A DNA stretch of 64,000 nt from CAYQQU01 sp964419545 (GTDB lineage Bacteria > Bacteroidota > Bacteroidia > Chitinophagales > Saprospiraceae). A program made the position numbers and the translations under genes. Each line of letters starts with the position of its first letter. The stretch's first letter is position 1. This document shows positions 47,029 to 54,197 of the stretch, one piece after another. The DNA lies in the NCBI GenBank assembly GCA_964419545.1, contig CAYQQU010000015.1:1-64000 (forward strand), read 5' to 3'. The notes under the pieces are model-generated. The model had not been told where the DNA came from. It worked only from the letters and a program-made list of their open reading frames with translations, and did no database searches.

Positions 47029-48203
47029 AAAAGATCTTCCTGAAAGCCAAAAAGGAAGCGGCCGTCCGCCGGCGCCACCCCTGGGTATTCTCGGGCGCCG
47101 TCGCCAAAATGGAAGGGCAACCGGCCGACGGGGAGGTGGTCGCCGTGCACGGCGAAAACGGCGACTACCTCGCTACCGGCCATTACCAGGACGGCAGCAT
47201 CTGCGTGCGGCTTTTTGCTTTTGAGCCGACCGAGGCGGGGCAGGATTTCTGGAACGACCGGATCCGGCAGGCTTTTCGCTACCGGCGGGAGCTGGGGTTA
47301 ACTCAAAATCCGGACACCAACTGTTACCGTCTGGTGCACGGGGAAGGCGATCAACTCCCCGGGCTGATCGTCGATATTTACGACCGGACGGCGGTGGTGC
47401 AGTGCCATTCGATCGGCATGCATCGCGAGCGGGATCATCTGACGCGTGCGCTTTTGGCGGTCTACGACGGGGCGCTGGAAGCCATTTACGATAAAAGTGC
47501 GGATACGCTGCCCGCCCATTACGGAAGCACCGTCGAGAACGGCTATCTTTCCGGCTTATCGACCCACCTGGTTGCCCGGGAGAACGGACATGCTTTTATC
47601 GTCGACTGGGAAAAAGGGCAAAAGACCGGTTTCTTCCTGGATCAGCGCGAAAACCGGCAACTGCTGGCGCGCTACGCCCACGAGCGCTCCGTGCTGAACG
47701 CCTTTTGCTATTCGGGCGGGTTTTCGATATACGCTCTGGCCGCCGGCGCCGCTCATGTCGATTCGGTGGACATCTCCGCGCCGGCCATTGCGCTCACCGA
47801 ACAAAACGTAGAACTCAACGATCTGCCGCCCGGCCGGCACCAGGCCTATGCCTCCGATGTGCTCAAATACCTGCAGGTCAAGGAATCGACCTACGACCTG
47901 ATGGTGGTCGATCCGCCGGCTTTCGCCAAAAGCCTCAATAAACGGCATAATGCCGTCCAGGCTTACAAGCGCCTCAATGCGCTGGCCCTGAAAAAAATAG
48001 CAACGGGCGGCATCCTCTTCACCTTCTCCTGTTCACAGGTGGTGGACCAACAGTTGTTTTACGATACCATCGTGGCGGCGGCCCTGGACGCCGGTCGTCA
48101 GGTGCGGGTAATGCACCGCCTTTCCCAACCGCCCGACCATCCGGTGAACGGTTTTCATCCGGAAGGGAGCTATCTGAAAGGGTTGGTGTTGTACGTCGGG
48201 TAG
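47025..48203 (+). CDS. rlmI: 23S rRNA (cytosine) methyltransferase RlmI family
   Basis: A 392-aa SAM-dependent enzyme that methylates 23S rRNA (position C1962 in the E. coli enzyme). The N-terminal PUA domain (about residues 1-75) recognises RNA. The catalytic part has NAFCYSGGFSIYALAAGA and VVDPPAFAKS with the usual DPPxFxK. Its ATG sits within the lon stop (ATGA overlap), so the two are translationally coupled. It is convergent with the vWA gene, 5 bases away. Confidence 0.9.
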   Translation: MKKIFLKAKKEAAVRRRHPWVFSGAVAKMEGQPADGEVVAVHGENGDYLATGHYQDGSICVRLFAFEPTEAGQDFWNDRIRQAFRYRRELGLTQNPDTNCYRLVHGEGDQLPGLIVDIYDRTAVVQCHSIGMHRERDHLTRALLAVYDGALEAIYDKSADTLPAHYGSTVENGYLSGLSTHLVARENGHAFIVDWEKGQKTGFFLDQRENRQLLARYAHERSVLNAFCYSGGFSIYALAAGAAHVDSVDISAPAIALTEQNVELNDLPPGRHQAYASDVLKYLQVKESTYDLMVVDPPAFAKSLNKRHNAVQAYKRLNALALKKIATGGILFTFSCSQVVDQQLFYDTIVAAALDAGRQVRVMHRLSQPPDHPVNGFHPEGSYLKGLVLYVG

Positions 48204-48208
48204 CGCCT

Positions 48209-49318
48209 TTAGATGCGTTTCAGCAACTCAAATTTTCCGTCCCGGATAATAAAAACCTCTTTCCCGATCCGCAGCTCTTCGCCGTCATTCAGCCGCTTCA
48301 GGTCTTCGATATCCGCTTCGATGGTATGCAGGGAGCCACCGGTGGTGAGCGCCAGGTTGAGATAGTCGATGTTGATGCCGTATTCGGTGCCGCAGAGCAC
48401 GATGCGCACCGGCCGGTCGACCCGGGAGAGCAGGGACAGGTCGCGCGGGCTGGCGTAGTTGTCGGCGATCATGACGATCTCTTCGCAGTCGGGGCAGGCA
48501 TCGAGGCCGAAGAGCAGGGCTTCGATATTATTCTCTTCGTTATCGCCGCCGTTGCCCCCTTCGACGGCGCGGTTGGCCAGGCGGGCGATTTCTTCGAAGG
48601 TGGCCGCTTTGCCGTCGTACAGGCCGCCGGTTTCGCCGATTTCCTTATCCTCGTCGGGGGTGCTGTCGCCGTCGTTGAAAAAGACGAGGTGCCCGATGCG
48701 GTTGTCCACTTCATTGAGTTTGAACCAGAGCAGCAGTTGGGCGGTATAGGGGGACATGCTGCCGGTGAGGTCGGTGACTACCAGCATGTTTTTCCAGTCG
48801 CGATGGCGTTCCAGGGCTTTGAAGATGGTAGAGTCGTTTTTAGTGAGCTCCTTCAGTTTTTCTTCTTTCGAAAAGTCGGGCAGGGTATCCGAAAGGAGGA
48901 GCACAAAACCGTGAAACAGCTTTTGGGCTTCGGTCCGGTTGGCGGCGGCCGTTTGTGCGACCAGCAGCCAATCGTCGGGCGACAGATTGCGGGTCTGCGG
49001 CAGCCGGCGGTGCAGCTCGGCGATGCGTTGGGCGTTGAGGCGACGTTGGGCGATCGTGCTTTCGGGCGGATAGGCGGTGTAAGCCAGGATCGCGCCCTCG
49101 ATGCGTCGGCGGCCGATCTCCGCTGCGGACGGCATGCGGAGGGGGTAGCGGCGGCCATAACCGAGGGGAATGAGCAGTTCATTCGCTTCCGGAGCGCTGA
49201 CATCGAAGGTGTCGTTCACCATCTGGGTGGCCTGGTCCAGGATGCGGTTAATGTCGGTTTGCAGAAAAGCGATCGCCGGACTTCCCGACAGCAGGAGAAA
49301 AAAGATCAGTTTTTTCAT
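48209..49318 (-). CDS. Secreted vWA-domain protein
   Basis: A 369-aa exported protein (signal peptide FFLLLSGSPAIAFLQ). The C-terminal two thirds form a von Willebrand A domain, with the metal-binding MIDAS segment VVTDLTGSMSPYTAQLLLWF (about residues 178-197). The loop FFNDGDSTPDEDKEIGETGG is rich in Asp and Glu and likely metal-binding. The N-terminal third is helical and carries IAELHRRLPQTRN. The vWA fold points to adhesion or protein interaction in the periplasm; no partner is evident nearby. Family membership is likely, and the role is unknown. Confidence 0.8.
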   Translation of the reverse strand: MKKLIFFLLLSGSPAIAFLQTDINRILDQATQMVNDTFDVSAPEANELLIPLGYGRRYPLRMPSAAEIGRRRIEGAILAYTAYPPESTIAQRRLNAQRIAELHRRLPQTRNLSPDDWLLVAQTAAANRTEAQKLFHGFVLLLSDTLPDFSKEEKLKELTKNDSTIFKALERHRDWKNMLVVTDLTGSMSPYTAQLLLWFKLNEVDNRIGHLVFFNDGDSTPDEDKEIGETGGLYDGKAATFEEIARLANRAVEGGNGGDNEENNIEALLFGLDACPDCEEIVMIADNYASPRDLSLLSRVDRPVRIVLCGTEYGINIDYLNLALTTGGSLHTIEADIEDLKRLNDGEELRIGKEVFIIRDGKFELLKRI

Positions 49319-49444
49319 ATTGGCTGATTAGCAGTTTTATGCCCGAAACCAAGGAACCAACGCAAAAGAAGATTATTCGCCCCAAGGGTAGACCCTAAGA
49401 TAAAAACATCCGGCAAATTTTTTAAATTCCGATCTTTACCCGGC

Positions 49445-51721
49445 ATGGAAAAGATCAACTACCCATTATTGCATTTCGATCTTCAGGAAGAGGCGCTGCT
49501 CGGTATCCTGGTCGGAGCGGGCTACCAGGCGGTCGATAAGGACCTGCGCAGCCTCCGCGCGGCCATGCTCGACCACTTGCAGCGGCAATACAAGAAGCAC
49601 GACGAATATCCCTACCAGGCTATGCTGTCGCCCCGGCTGAAGATCATTGAGGTCAACATCCGGCCCGCCTATCGCGACGATACGGGGTCCTTTCCGCTTT
49701 CCTACCGCCTGCGCGTTCCCGTCCCCGTCATTTACGGAGAGACGTCCCAGGGGCATTACGAATGCCACCTGCCTTTGTTGGAAAGCAGCTTTTACTATTA
49801 CGAGGCCCGGCAGTTCGACGCTCTGGTCGATCACTTTATCATCTCCCTGCTCAATCAGATGGAACCGTCCGAAATACTACGGCTGATGGCCTATCCCCGG
49901 CCCGGCCTGGATATCCTGACGCTGCGCGTCAAGTCGGATCGCCATTACAACTGGTCGGGCTTTCGCTATGAGCGCTCTTACGAGACGCTTTCCCGGCTGG
50001 CCGAGCGCTATCCGTATCCCAAGCAGATGCGCCGTTCCATCAGCGCCGCCCCGGACGCCGCCTGGGAGCTGGAGCACAAAGTTGCCGAGGTGCTCGATAA
50101 GCTCATCATCACCCGCTCCAACGTCCTCATCGTCGGTAATCACGGCGTCGGCAAAAGCGCGGTGCTCAGCCAGGTGATCCGCAAAGTGACTTCCGAGCAG
50201 CGGCGCCAGAACCTCGACTATACTTTCTGGCGCATCATGCCGCAGCGCATTACGGCTTCCGCCAAATACCTGGGCGAGTGGGAGGAGACGGTGGAAGAAC
50301 TGGTGGAGGAGCTCAGCTCCGCCAACGGCATCCTGTGGGTAGTCGATATCGTGCAGTTGCTGCAGAGCGGCGGCGAAGGGCCCGAAGACAGCGTCGCGGC
50401 CTTCTTGCTTTCATTCCTGCAACAGGGCAAGCTGCAACTGATCGGCGAGGCGACGCCGCAGGAACTGGACAGCATGCGGCGCCTGTTGCCGGGCTTCGTC
50501 GAATCCTTCCAGGTGGTGACCCTCGAAGAATTGCCGGAACAGAAAATCCAGACCATCTTCGAACGCTTTGCCGAATACGCCGAGCGCGCCCTGCGCATCC
50601 GGATCGACGGGGAGAGCCTGGCCCTCAGCTACCGCTTGTTGTTGCGCTATTACCCCTACGAGAGCTTCCCCGGCAAGGGCATCAATTTTCTGGGGCAGTG
50701 CGTCAGCGAAGCGCGCCTCAATCAGGTCGACCGGGTAGACAAACAAGCGGTGGTCAGCAACTTCATCCGGCAGACGGGCCTGCCGGAGCTTTTTCTGCGT
50801 GACGAGCTGCTGCTCGACCAGGAAGAGCTGCACCATTTTTTCCAGTCGCAGATCATCGGCCAGCCGGCGGCAGTGCGCCAGCTCAGCGGGTTGGTGAAGA
50901 TCTACAAAGCGGGCCTCAACAATCCGTACCGCCCCATCAGCACCCTGCTTTTCGCCGGCCCTACCGGCGTGGGAAAAACGGCGAGCGCCAAAGTGCTGGC
51001 CAGCTACTTTTTCGGGAAAGGCCAGCAAAAGTCGCCCCTCATCCGCATCGATATGAGCGAATTTCAGCACCCCGGACAACTGGGGCGCCTCATCGGGGCG
51101 GGCAATGAAGTGGGGCAGCTGGTGAAAGAAGTACGGGAGCGCCCCTTCGCCGTGGTGCTGCTCGACGAGGTCGAAAAAGCCGACCCCACCATCTTCGACG
51201 CCCTGCTGACGGTGCTCGACGAAGGCATGCTGGTCGACAACTTCGGGCGGGTGGCCAATTTCCGCAACACCATCATCATCATGACCTCCAACCTGGGGGC
51301 CTCCAACCGCCAGTCGATCGGCTACCAGCAGACGTCGAGCGACGAGGCGCAGTACCTCTCGGCCATCGAAAAGCATTTCCGACCGGAATTCGTTAATCGC
51401 ATCGACGGCATCGTCCTCTTCCGGTCGCTCAGCCAGGACGACATTCGCAAAATTACCTACAAGGAGCTCGACGAACTGCGCCGCCGCGAAGGTTTCGTGA
51501 AACGCCGCCTGACCCTCGAATTTACGGACCGCCTCGTCGATCAGCTCACCCAGGTGGGCTTCGACGAACGCTACGGCGCCCGCCCCCTGCAACGCGCCCT
51601 GGAACACACCCTGGTCAACCCCATGGCGCAATGGCTGCTGGACCATCCGGAGGTGGAAGGGGAAGGGTTGTGGGTGGATTTTGATGGGGGGGTGGTGGTT
51701 AGGAGGGGAGGGGGAGGTTGA
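49445..51721 (+). CDS. Clp-like double AAA+ ATPase with unusual N-terminus and first Walker B
   Basis: A 758-aa protein. Residues 1-210 form an N-terminal domain I do not recognise in place of the Clp N repeats. NBD1 has Walker A GNHGVGKSAV (near 230), but its Walker B reads ILWVVDIVQLL, with Ile where the catalytic Glu is expected. NBD2 is intact: FAGPTGVGKTASAK (near 504) and VVLLDEVEKAD. The C-terminal part (FDERYGARPLQRALEHTL) is as in ClpA/ClpB. It therefore belongs to the Clp-type unfoldases, with NBD2 the probable motor. The last residues (GGVVVRRGGGG) are encoded by the G-rich repeat that follows, so the true family end may be slightly earlier. Substrate unknown. Confidence 0.85.
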   Translation: MEKINYPLLHFDLQEEALLGILVGAGYQAVDKDLRSLRAAMLDHLQRQYKKHDEYPYQAMLSPRLKIIEVNIRPAYRDDTGSFPLSYRLRVPVPVIYGETSQGHYECHLPLLESSFYYYEARQFDALVDHFIISLLNQMEPSEILRLMAYPRPGLDILTLRVKSDRHYNWSGFRYERSYETLSRLAERYPYPKQMRRSISAAPDAAWELEHKVAEVLDKLIITRSNVLIVGNHGVGKSAVLSQVIRKVTSEQRRQNLDYTFWRIMPQRITASAKYLGEWEETVEELVEELSSANGILWVVDIVQLLQSGGEGPEDSVAAFLLSFLQQGKLQLIGEATPQELDSMRRLLPGFVESFQVVTLEELPEQKIQTIFERFAEYAERALRIRIDGESLALSYRLLLRYYPYESFPGKGINFLGQCVSEARLNQVDRVDKQAVVSNFIRQTGLPELFLRDELLLDQEELHHFFQSQIIGQPAAVRQLSGLVKIYKAGLNNPYRPISTLLFAGPTGVGKTASAKVLASYFFGKGQQKSPLIRIDMSEFQHPGQLGRLIGAGNEVGQLVKEVRERPFAVVLLDEVEKADPTIFDALLTVLDEGMLVDNFGRVANFRNTIIIMTSNLGASNRQSIGYQQTSSDEAQYLSAIEKHFRPEFVNRIDGIVLFRSLSQDDIRKITYKELDELRRREGFVKRRLTLEFTDRLVDQLTQVGFDERYGARPLQRALEHTLVNPMAQWLLDHPEVEGEGLWVDFDGGVVVRRGGGG
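51683..51719 (+). repeat. G-rich tract at the 3' end of the AAA+ gene
   Basis: At least four G-runs of 3 to 8 bases lie within about 37 bases, spanning the last codons and stop of the AAA+ gene. This is suited to G-quadruplex formation on the coding strand. It runs straight into the GGTTGA repeats. Confidence 0.6.
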
Positions 51722-52010
51722 GGTTGAGGTTGAGGTTAAGGTTGAGGTTGAGGGCTCCGCGGGTGTTTTTAATGAAGGTGAAGAGCGTTGAATGGGGGTC
51801 TTCTCGTTGTTGGAACGCCAAACCAAAGACCAGAGACCAAAAGGTTAAGGTTGAGGTTGAGGTTGAGGGCTCCGCGGGTGTTTTTAATGAAGGTGAAGAG
51901 CGTTGAAAGGGGGTTCTTCTCGTTGTTGGAACGCCAAACCAAAGACCAGTGACCAAAAGGTTAAGGTTGAGGTTGAGGGCTCCGCGGGTGTTTTCAATGA
52001 GGCTGAAGTC
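51715..52010. repeat. Minisatellite of ~110-bp units with GGTTGA repeats
   Basis: Two full and one partial unit start at 51734, 51843 and 51959 (spacing 109 and 116 bases). Each has GGTTAAGGTTGA followed by one or more GGTTGA, then GGCTCCGCGG, a block ending GAGCGTTGAA, and CCAAAGACCA. Units differ mainly in the number of GGTTGA copies, typical of slippage. It fills most of the gap between the AAA+ gene and galK; I see no gene inside. Confidence 0.85.
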
Positions 52011-52026
52011 CTTACTGGTGTGGACT

Positions 52027-53178
52027 TTACAGGTTTACGATACCTTCCCCAATTCGCATGGAAAAATGCCGGGCTTTTTTGCCCGTTTGGCGGCGGTATT
52101 CGGCGAGAGCTTCCAGGACGAAGGTCGCTTCGGCCTCCTGTCGTATCAGGTTGATGGTGCAGCCGCCGAAGCCGCCGCCCATCAGGCGGGCGCCGGCGAC
52201 GGCACGGTGGTTGGCGGCGAAGTCGACCAGGATGTCCAGTTCCGGGCAGCTGACTTCGTAGTCGTCGCGCAGGCTGGCGTGGGCGGCGAAGAGGAGGTCG
52301 CCCAGGGCAGGGATATCGCCCTGGCGGAGCGCGAGGACGGCGCGGTGGAGGCGATCGTTGGCGGTCACTACGTGTCGGCAGCGGCGAAAGACGGTGGGTT
52401 CGAGCGCATCGCTGAGGATCTGTAGGGTGTCGGGCGTCACGTCGCGCAGGCTGCGGACCTCCGGCTGTAGTTCCTGCATGGCGCTTACGCCCGCCCGGCA
52501 TTCCTGGACGCGCGTAGCGTAGCCCGAGTCGGCGTGGTGGTGGCGCACTCCGCTATCGAGGAGCACCAGGACGTGATCGCCGAGGTCGGCGGGAATGTAC
52601 TCGTAGTCCAGCGAACGGCAGTCCAGTTGCAGGAAGTGGCCGGCTTTGCCCAGCAGCACGGCCGTCTGGTCCATGATGCCGCAGGGGATGCCCGAGAAAG
52701 TATGCGAGGCCCGCTGAGCAAGCCGGGCGAGATGGCGGCGCGTTTTGCCGAGCGACAACAACTGATCGAGCGCGAAAGCAAAGCCGCATTCCAGGGCCGC
52801 CGAAGCGCTCATGCCGGCCCCCACCGGCAGGTTGCCGCCGAAGGCGCAGTCGAGCCCGCTTACCGGATGGCCCTCCTGCAACAGTTGATCCAGTATTCCC
52901 ATCAGGTAATTGGCCCAGCCGACCGGTGCGGGGCGGAGGGCGCTGAGTTCGGCACGGAAGGCTTCGGCCGGATTGGCCGCCCAAAAACGCGCCAGCCGGC
53001 TGTCGTTGAGCGAAACCGCCAGCCAGGTGTAGTAGTTGATCGCCGCGGGCAGCACGAAGCCGTCGTTGTAGTCCGTATGTTCGCCGATGAGGTTGATGCG
53101 GCCCGGGGCCTGCACCAGGATCTGGGGTGTCGTTCCGAACTTTTGCCGGAAAGCGGTCAGGATAGCATTCGCATCCAT
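52027..53178 (-). CDS. galK: Galactokinase
   Basis: A 383-aa GHMP-fold kinase that phosphorylates galactose in the Leloir pathway. It shows the N-terminal signature GRINLIGEHTDYNDGFVLP (sugar binding), the ATP-binding loop LPVGAGMSASAALECG, and the C-terminal motif GARLMGGGFGGCTINL. Its start lies 12 bases downstream of the FRG-domain stop in the same direction, so the two are likely co-transcribed. No other galactose genes are in the window. Confidence 0.94.
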   Translation of the reverse strand: MDANAILTAFRQKFGTTPQILVQAPGRINLIGEHTDYNDGFVLPAAINYYTWLAVSLNDSRLARFWAANPAEAFRAELSALRPAPVGWANYLMGILDQLLQEGHPVSGLDCAFGGNLPVGAGMSASAALECGFAFALDQLLSLGKTRRHLARLAQRASHTFSGIPCGIMDQTAVLLGKAGHFLQLDCRSLDYEYIPADLGDHVLVLLDSGVRHHHADSGYATRVQECRAGVSAMQELQPEVRSLRDVTPDTLQILSDALEPTVFRRCRHVVTANDRLHRAVLALRQGDIPALGDLLFAAHASLRDDYEVSCPELDILVDFAANHRAVAGARLMGGGFGGCTINLIRQEAEATFVLEALAEYRRQTGKKARHFSMRIGEGIVNL

Positions 53179-53190
53179 AGGCGGGGCCGG

Positions 53191-54045
53191 TCAGTTTTGC
53201 AGGTTCTTTTTTTGCAATTCTTCGGCGATGGGCGACTTGGTCTGGCGCGGTTTATTCGACCGGATATCTCGGTAGTGGCGCTTCAGCCAGGTGGCCAGTC
53301 CGTCGAGCCCCGGGAAAAGCACCCGCTCGTTGATGTTGGCCTGGTCGAGTTTGTCGCGGATCTCCCATTTCAGTTCGCAGGGGATGATGATCTTGAAATA
53401 GTTGATCTTGGTATGTTGCAGCCAGTGGCTGATGATGACGTTCGGGTCGGACACCATCGAGAAGACGGCGTACTGGTTGACGATGCGCTGGTCGATCGAC
53501 GGCGGCTCCAGGAAGATGGCGTATTCCTGCTTTTTGAGTTTTTGCAGGTCGGGCAGCTGGTGCACTGCCCGGTCGAGCATTTCGGCGGTGAAGATGTGGG
53601 AGCCTTCCTCTTCAATGACGCACGACAGCTGGTCGGGTAAATAGTGTTTGGCGTCCACGTAGTTGACTGCCCAGATGACGCCGTCTTTTTTGAAATTCAT
53701 GAAATTGGCCGTCGCAAAATGCAGCGCCACCAGGGGCGAGTAGGTCCAGTCGAGCAGACGCGTCGGCAGCCCGTGGTGCTGGGCCAGCGCCAGCCAGTTC
53801 CAGATCGACTTGTTCTCGTCGTCGACGATCTGGGAGTACTTGCGGAAGTTGCGCAGCAGGTGTTTTTCCAGGTGCGATTCGCCCAGGCGGTTGAGGGTGG
53901 TGGTGAGGTCGTAGTTTATATCTTCCATGCCCCGGTACACGTAGCCCGAGCGAAAGCGTTCCAAGGTGTTGTTGAAAGAATCGTGATAGAGGGCCTCCAT
54001 CAGCTGGGCCCAGCTTTCGACGGTGATGGTCTGCGGTGCGTTCAT
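53191..54045 (-). CDS. FRG-domain protein
   Basis: A 284-aa protein with the FRG fold, named for the F/Y-R-G motif, here YVYRGMEDINYD (about residues 35-46). The core HHGLPTRLLDWTYSPLVALHFA (about residues 99-120, given in two overlapping parts: HHGLPTRLLDWT and SPLVALHFA) is characteristic. Function of the family is unsettled; many members sit in phage, mobile or defence-like contexts. The rest of the protein (RIVNQYAVFSMVSDPN) has the usual C-terminal half. A -7 box TACCTTTG ends 5 bases before the ATG, so the mRNA is probably nearly leaderless. galK follows 12 bases downstream. Confidence 0.85.
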   Translation of the reverse strand: MNAPQTITVESWAQLMEALYHDSFNNTLERFRSGYVYRGMEDINYDLTTTLNRLGESHLEKHLLRNFRKYSQIVDDENKSIWNWLALAQHHGLPTRLLDWTYSPLVALHFATANFMNFKKDGVIWAVNYVDAKHYLPDQLSCVIEEEGSHIFTAEMLDRAVHQLPDLQKLKKQEYAIFLEPPSIDQRIVNQYAVFSMVSDPNVIISHWLQHTKINYFKIIIPCELKWEIRDKLDQANINERVLFPGLDGLATWLKRHYRDIRSNKPRQTKSPIAEELQKKNLQN

Positions 54046-54049
54046 GGTG

Positions 54050-54057
54050 CAAAGGTA
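54050..54057 (-). promoter_or_regulatory. -7 box TACCTTTG directly before the FRG gene
   Basis: On the minus strand TACCTTTGCACCATG places the consensus TAnnTTTG 4 bases from the start codon. The transcription start would fall at or next to the ATG, giving a leaderless or nearly leaderless mRNA. Confidence 0.65.
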
Positions 54058-54120
54058 CGAAACGTTGGGACTAACTTTGTGGTTGCCGGGCAGGAAGAAT
54101 GGCGAAAGCCGTAAGGGTTG

Positions 54121-54187
54121 GCTTCGTAGTTGTAAGCATGACTTCGTAGTTGCAAACTACGAAGAGCGGCCGCCAACTACGAAGCCA
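54121..54187. repeat. Nested inverted repeats of CTTCGTAGTT
   Basis: Outer arms GGCTTCGTAGTTG (54121-54133) and CAACTACGAAGCC (54175-54187) enclose a second pair, CTTCGTAGTT (54143-54152) and AACTACGAAG (54156-54165). Both pairs are perfect. It lies downstream of the TonB receptor gene and upstream of the FRG gene (both minus strand), so it may end transcription of the receptor operon. Confidence 0.7.
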
Positions 54188-54197
54188 AACACGCGCT

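Noticed and set aside
51715..52010. CRISPR-like reading of the repeat array
   Set aside because: Units have no unique spacers of constant length; they differ by GGTTGA copy number, which fits a minisatellite.
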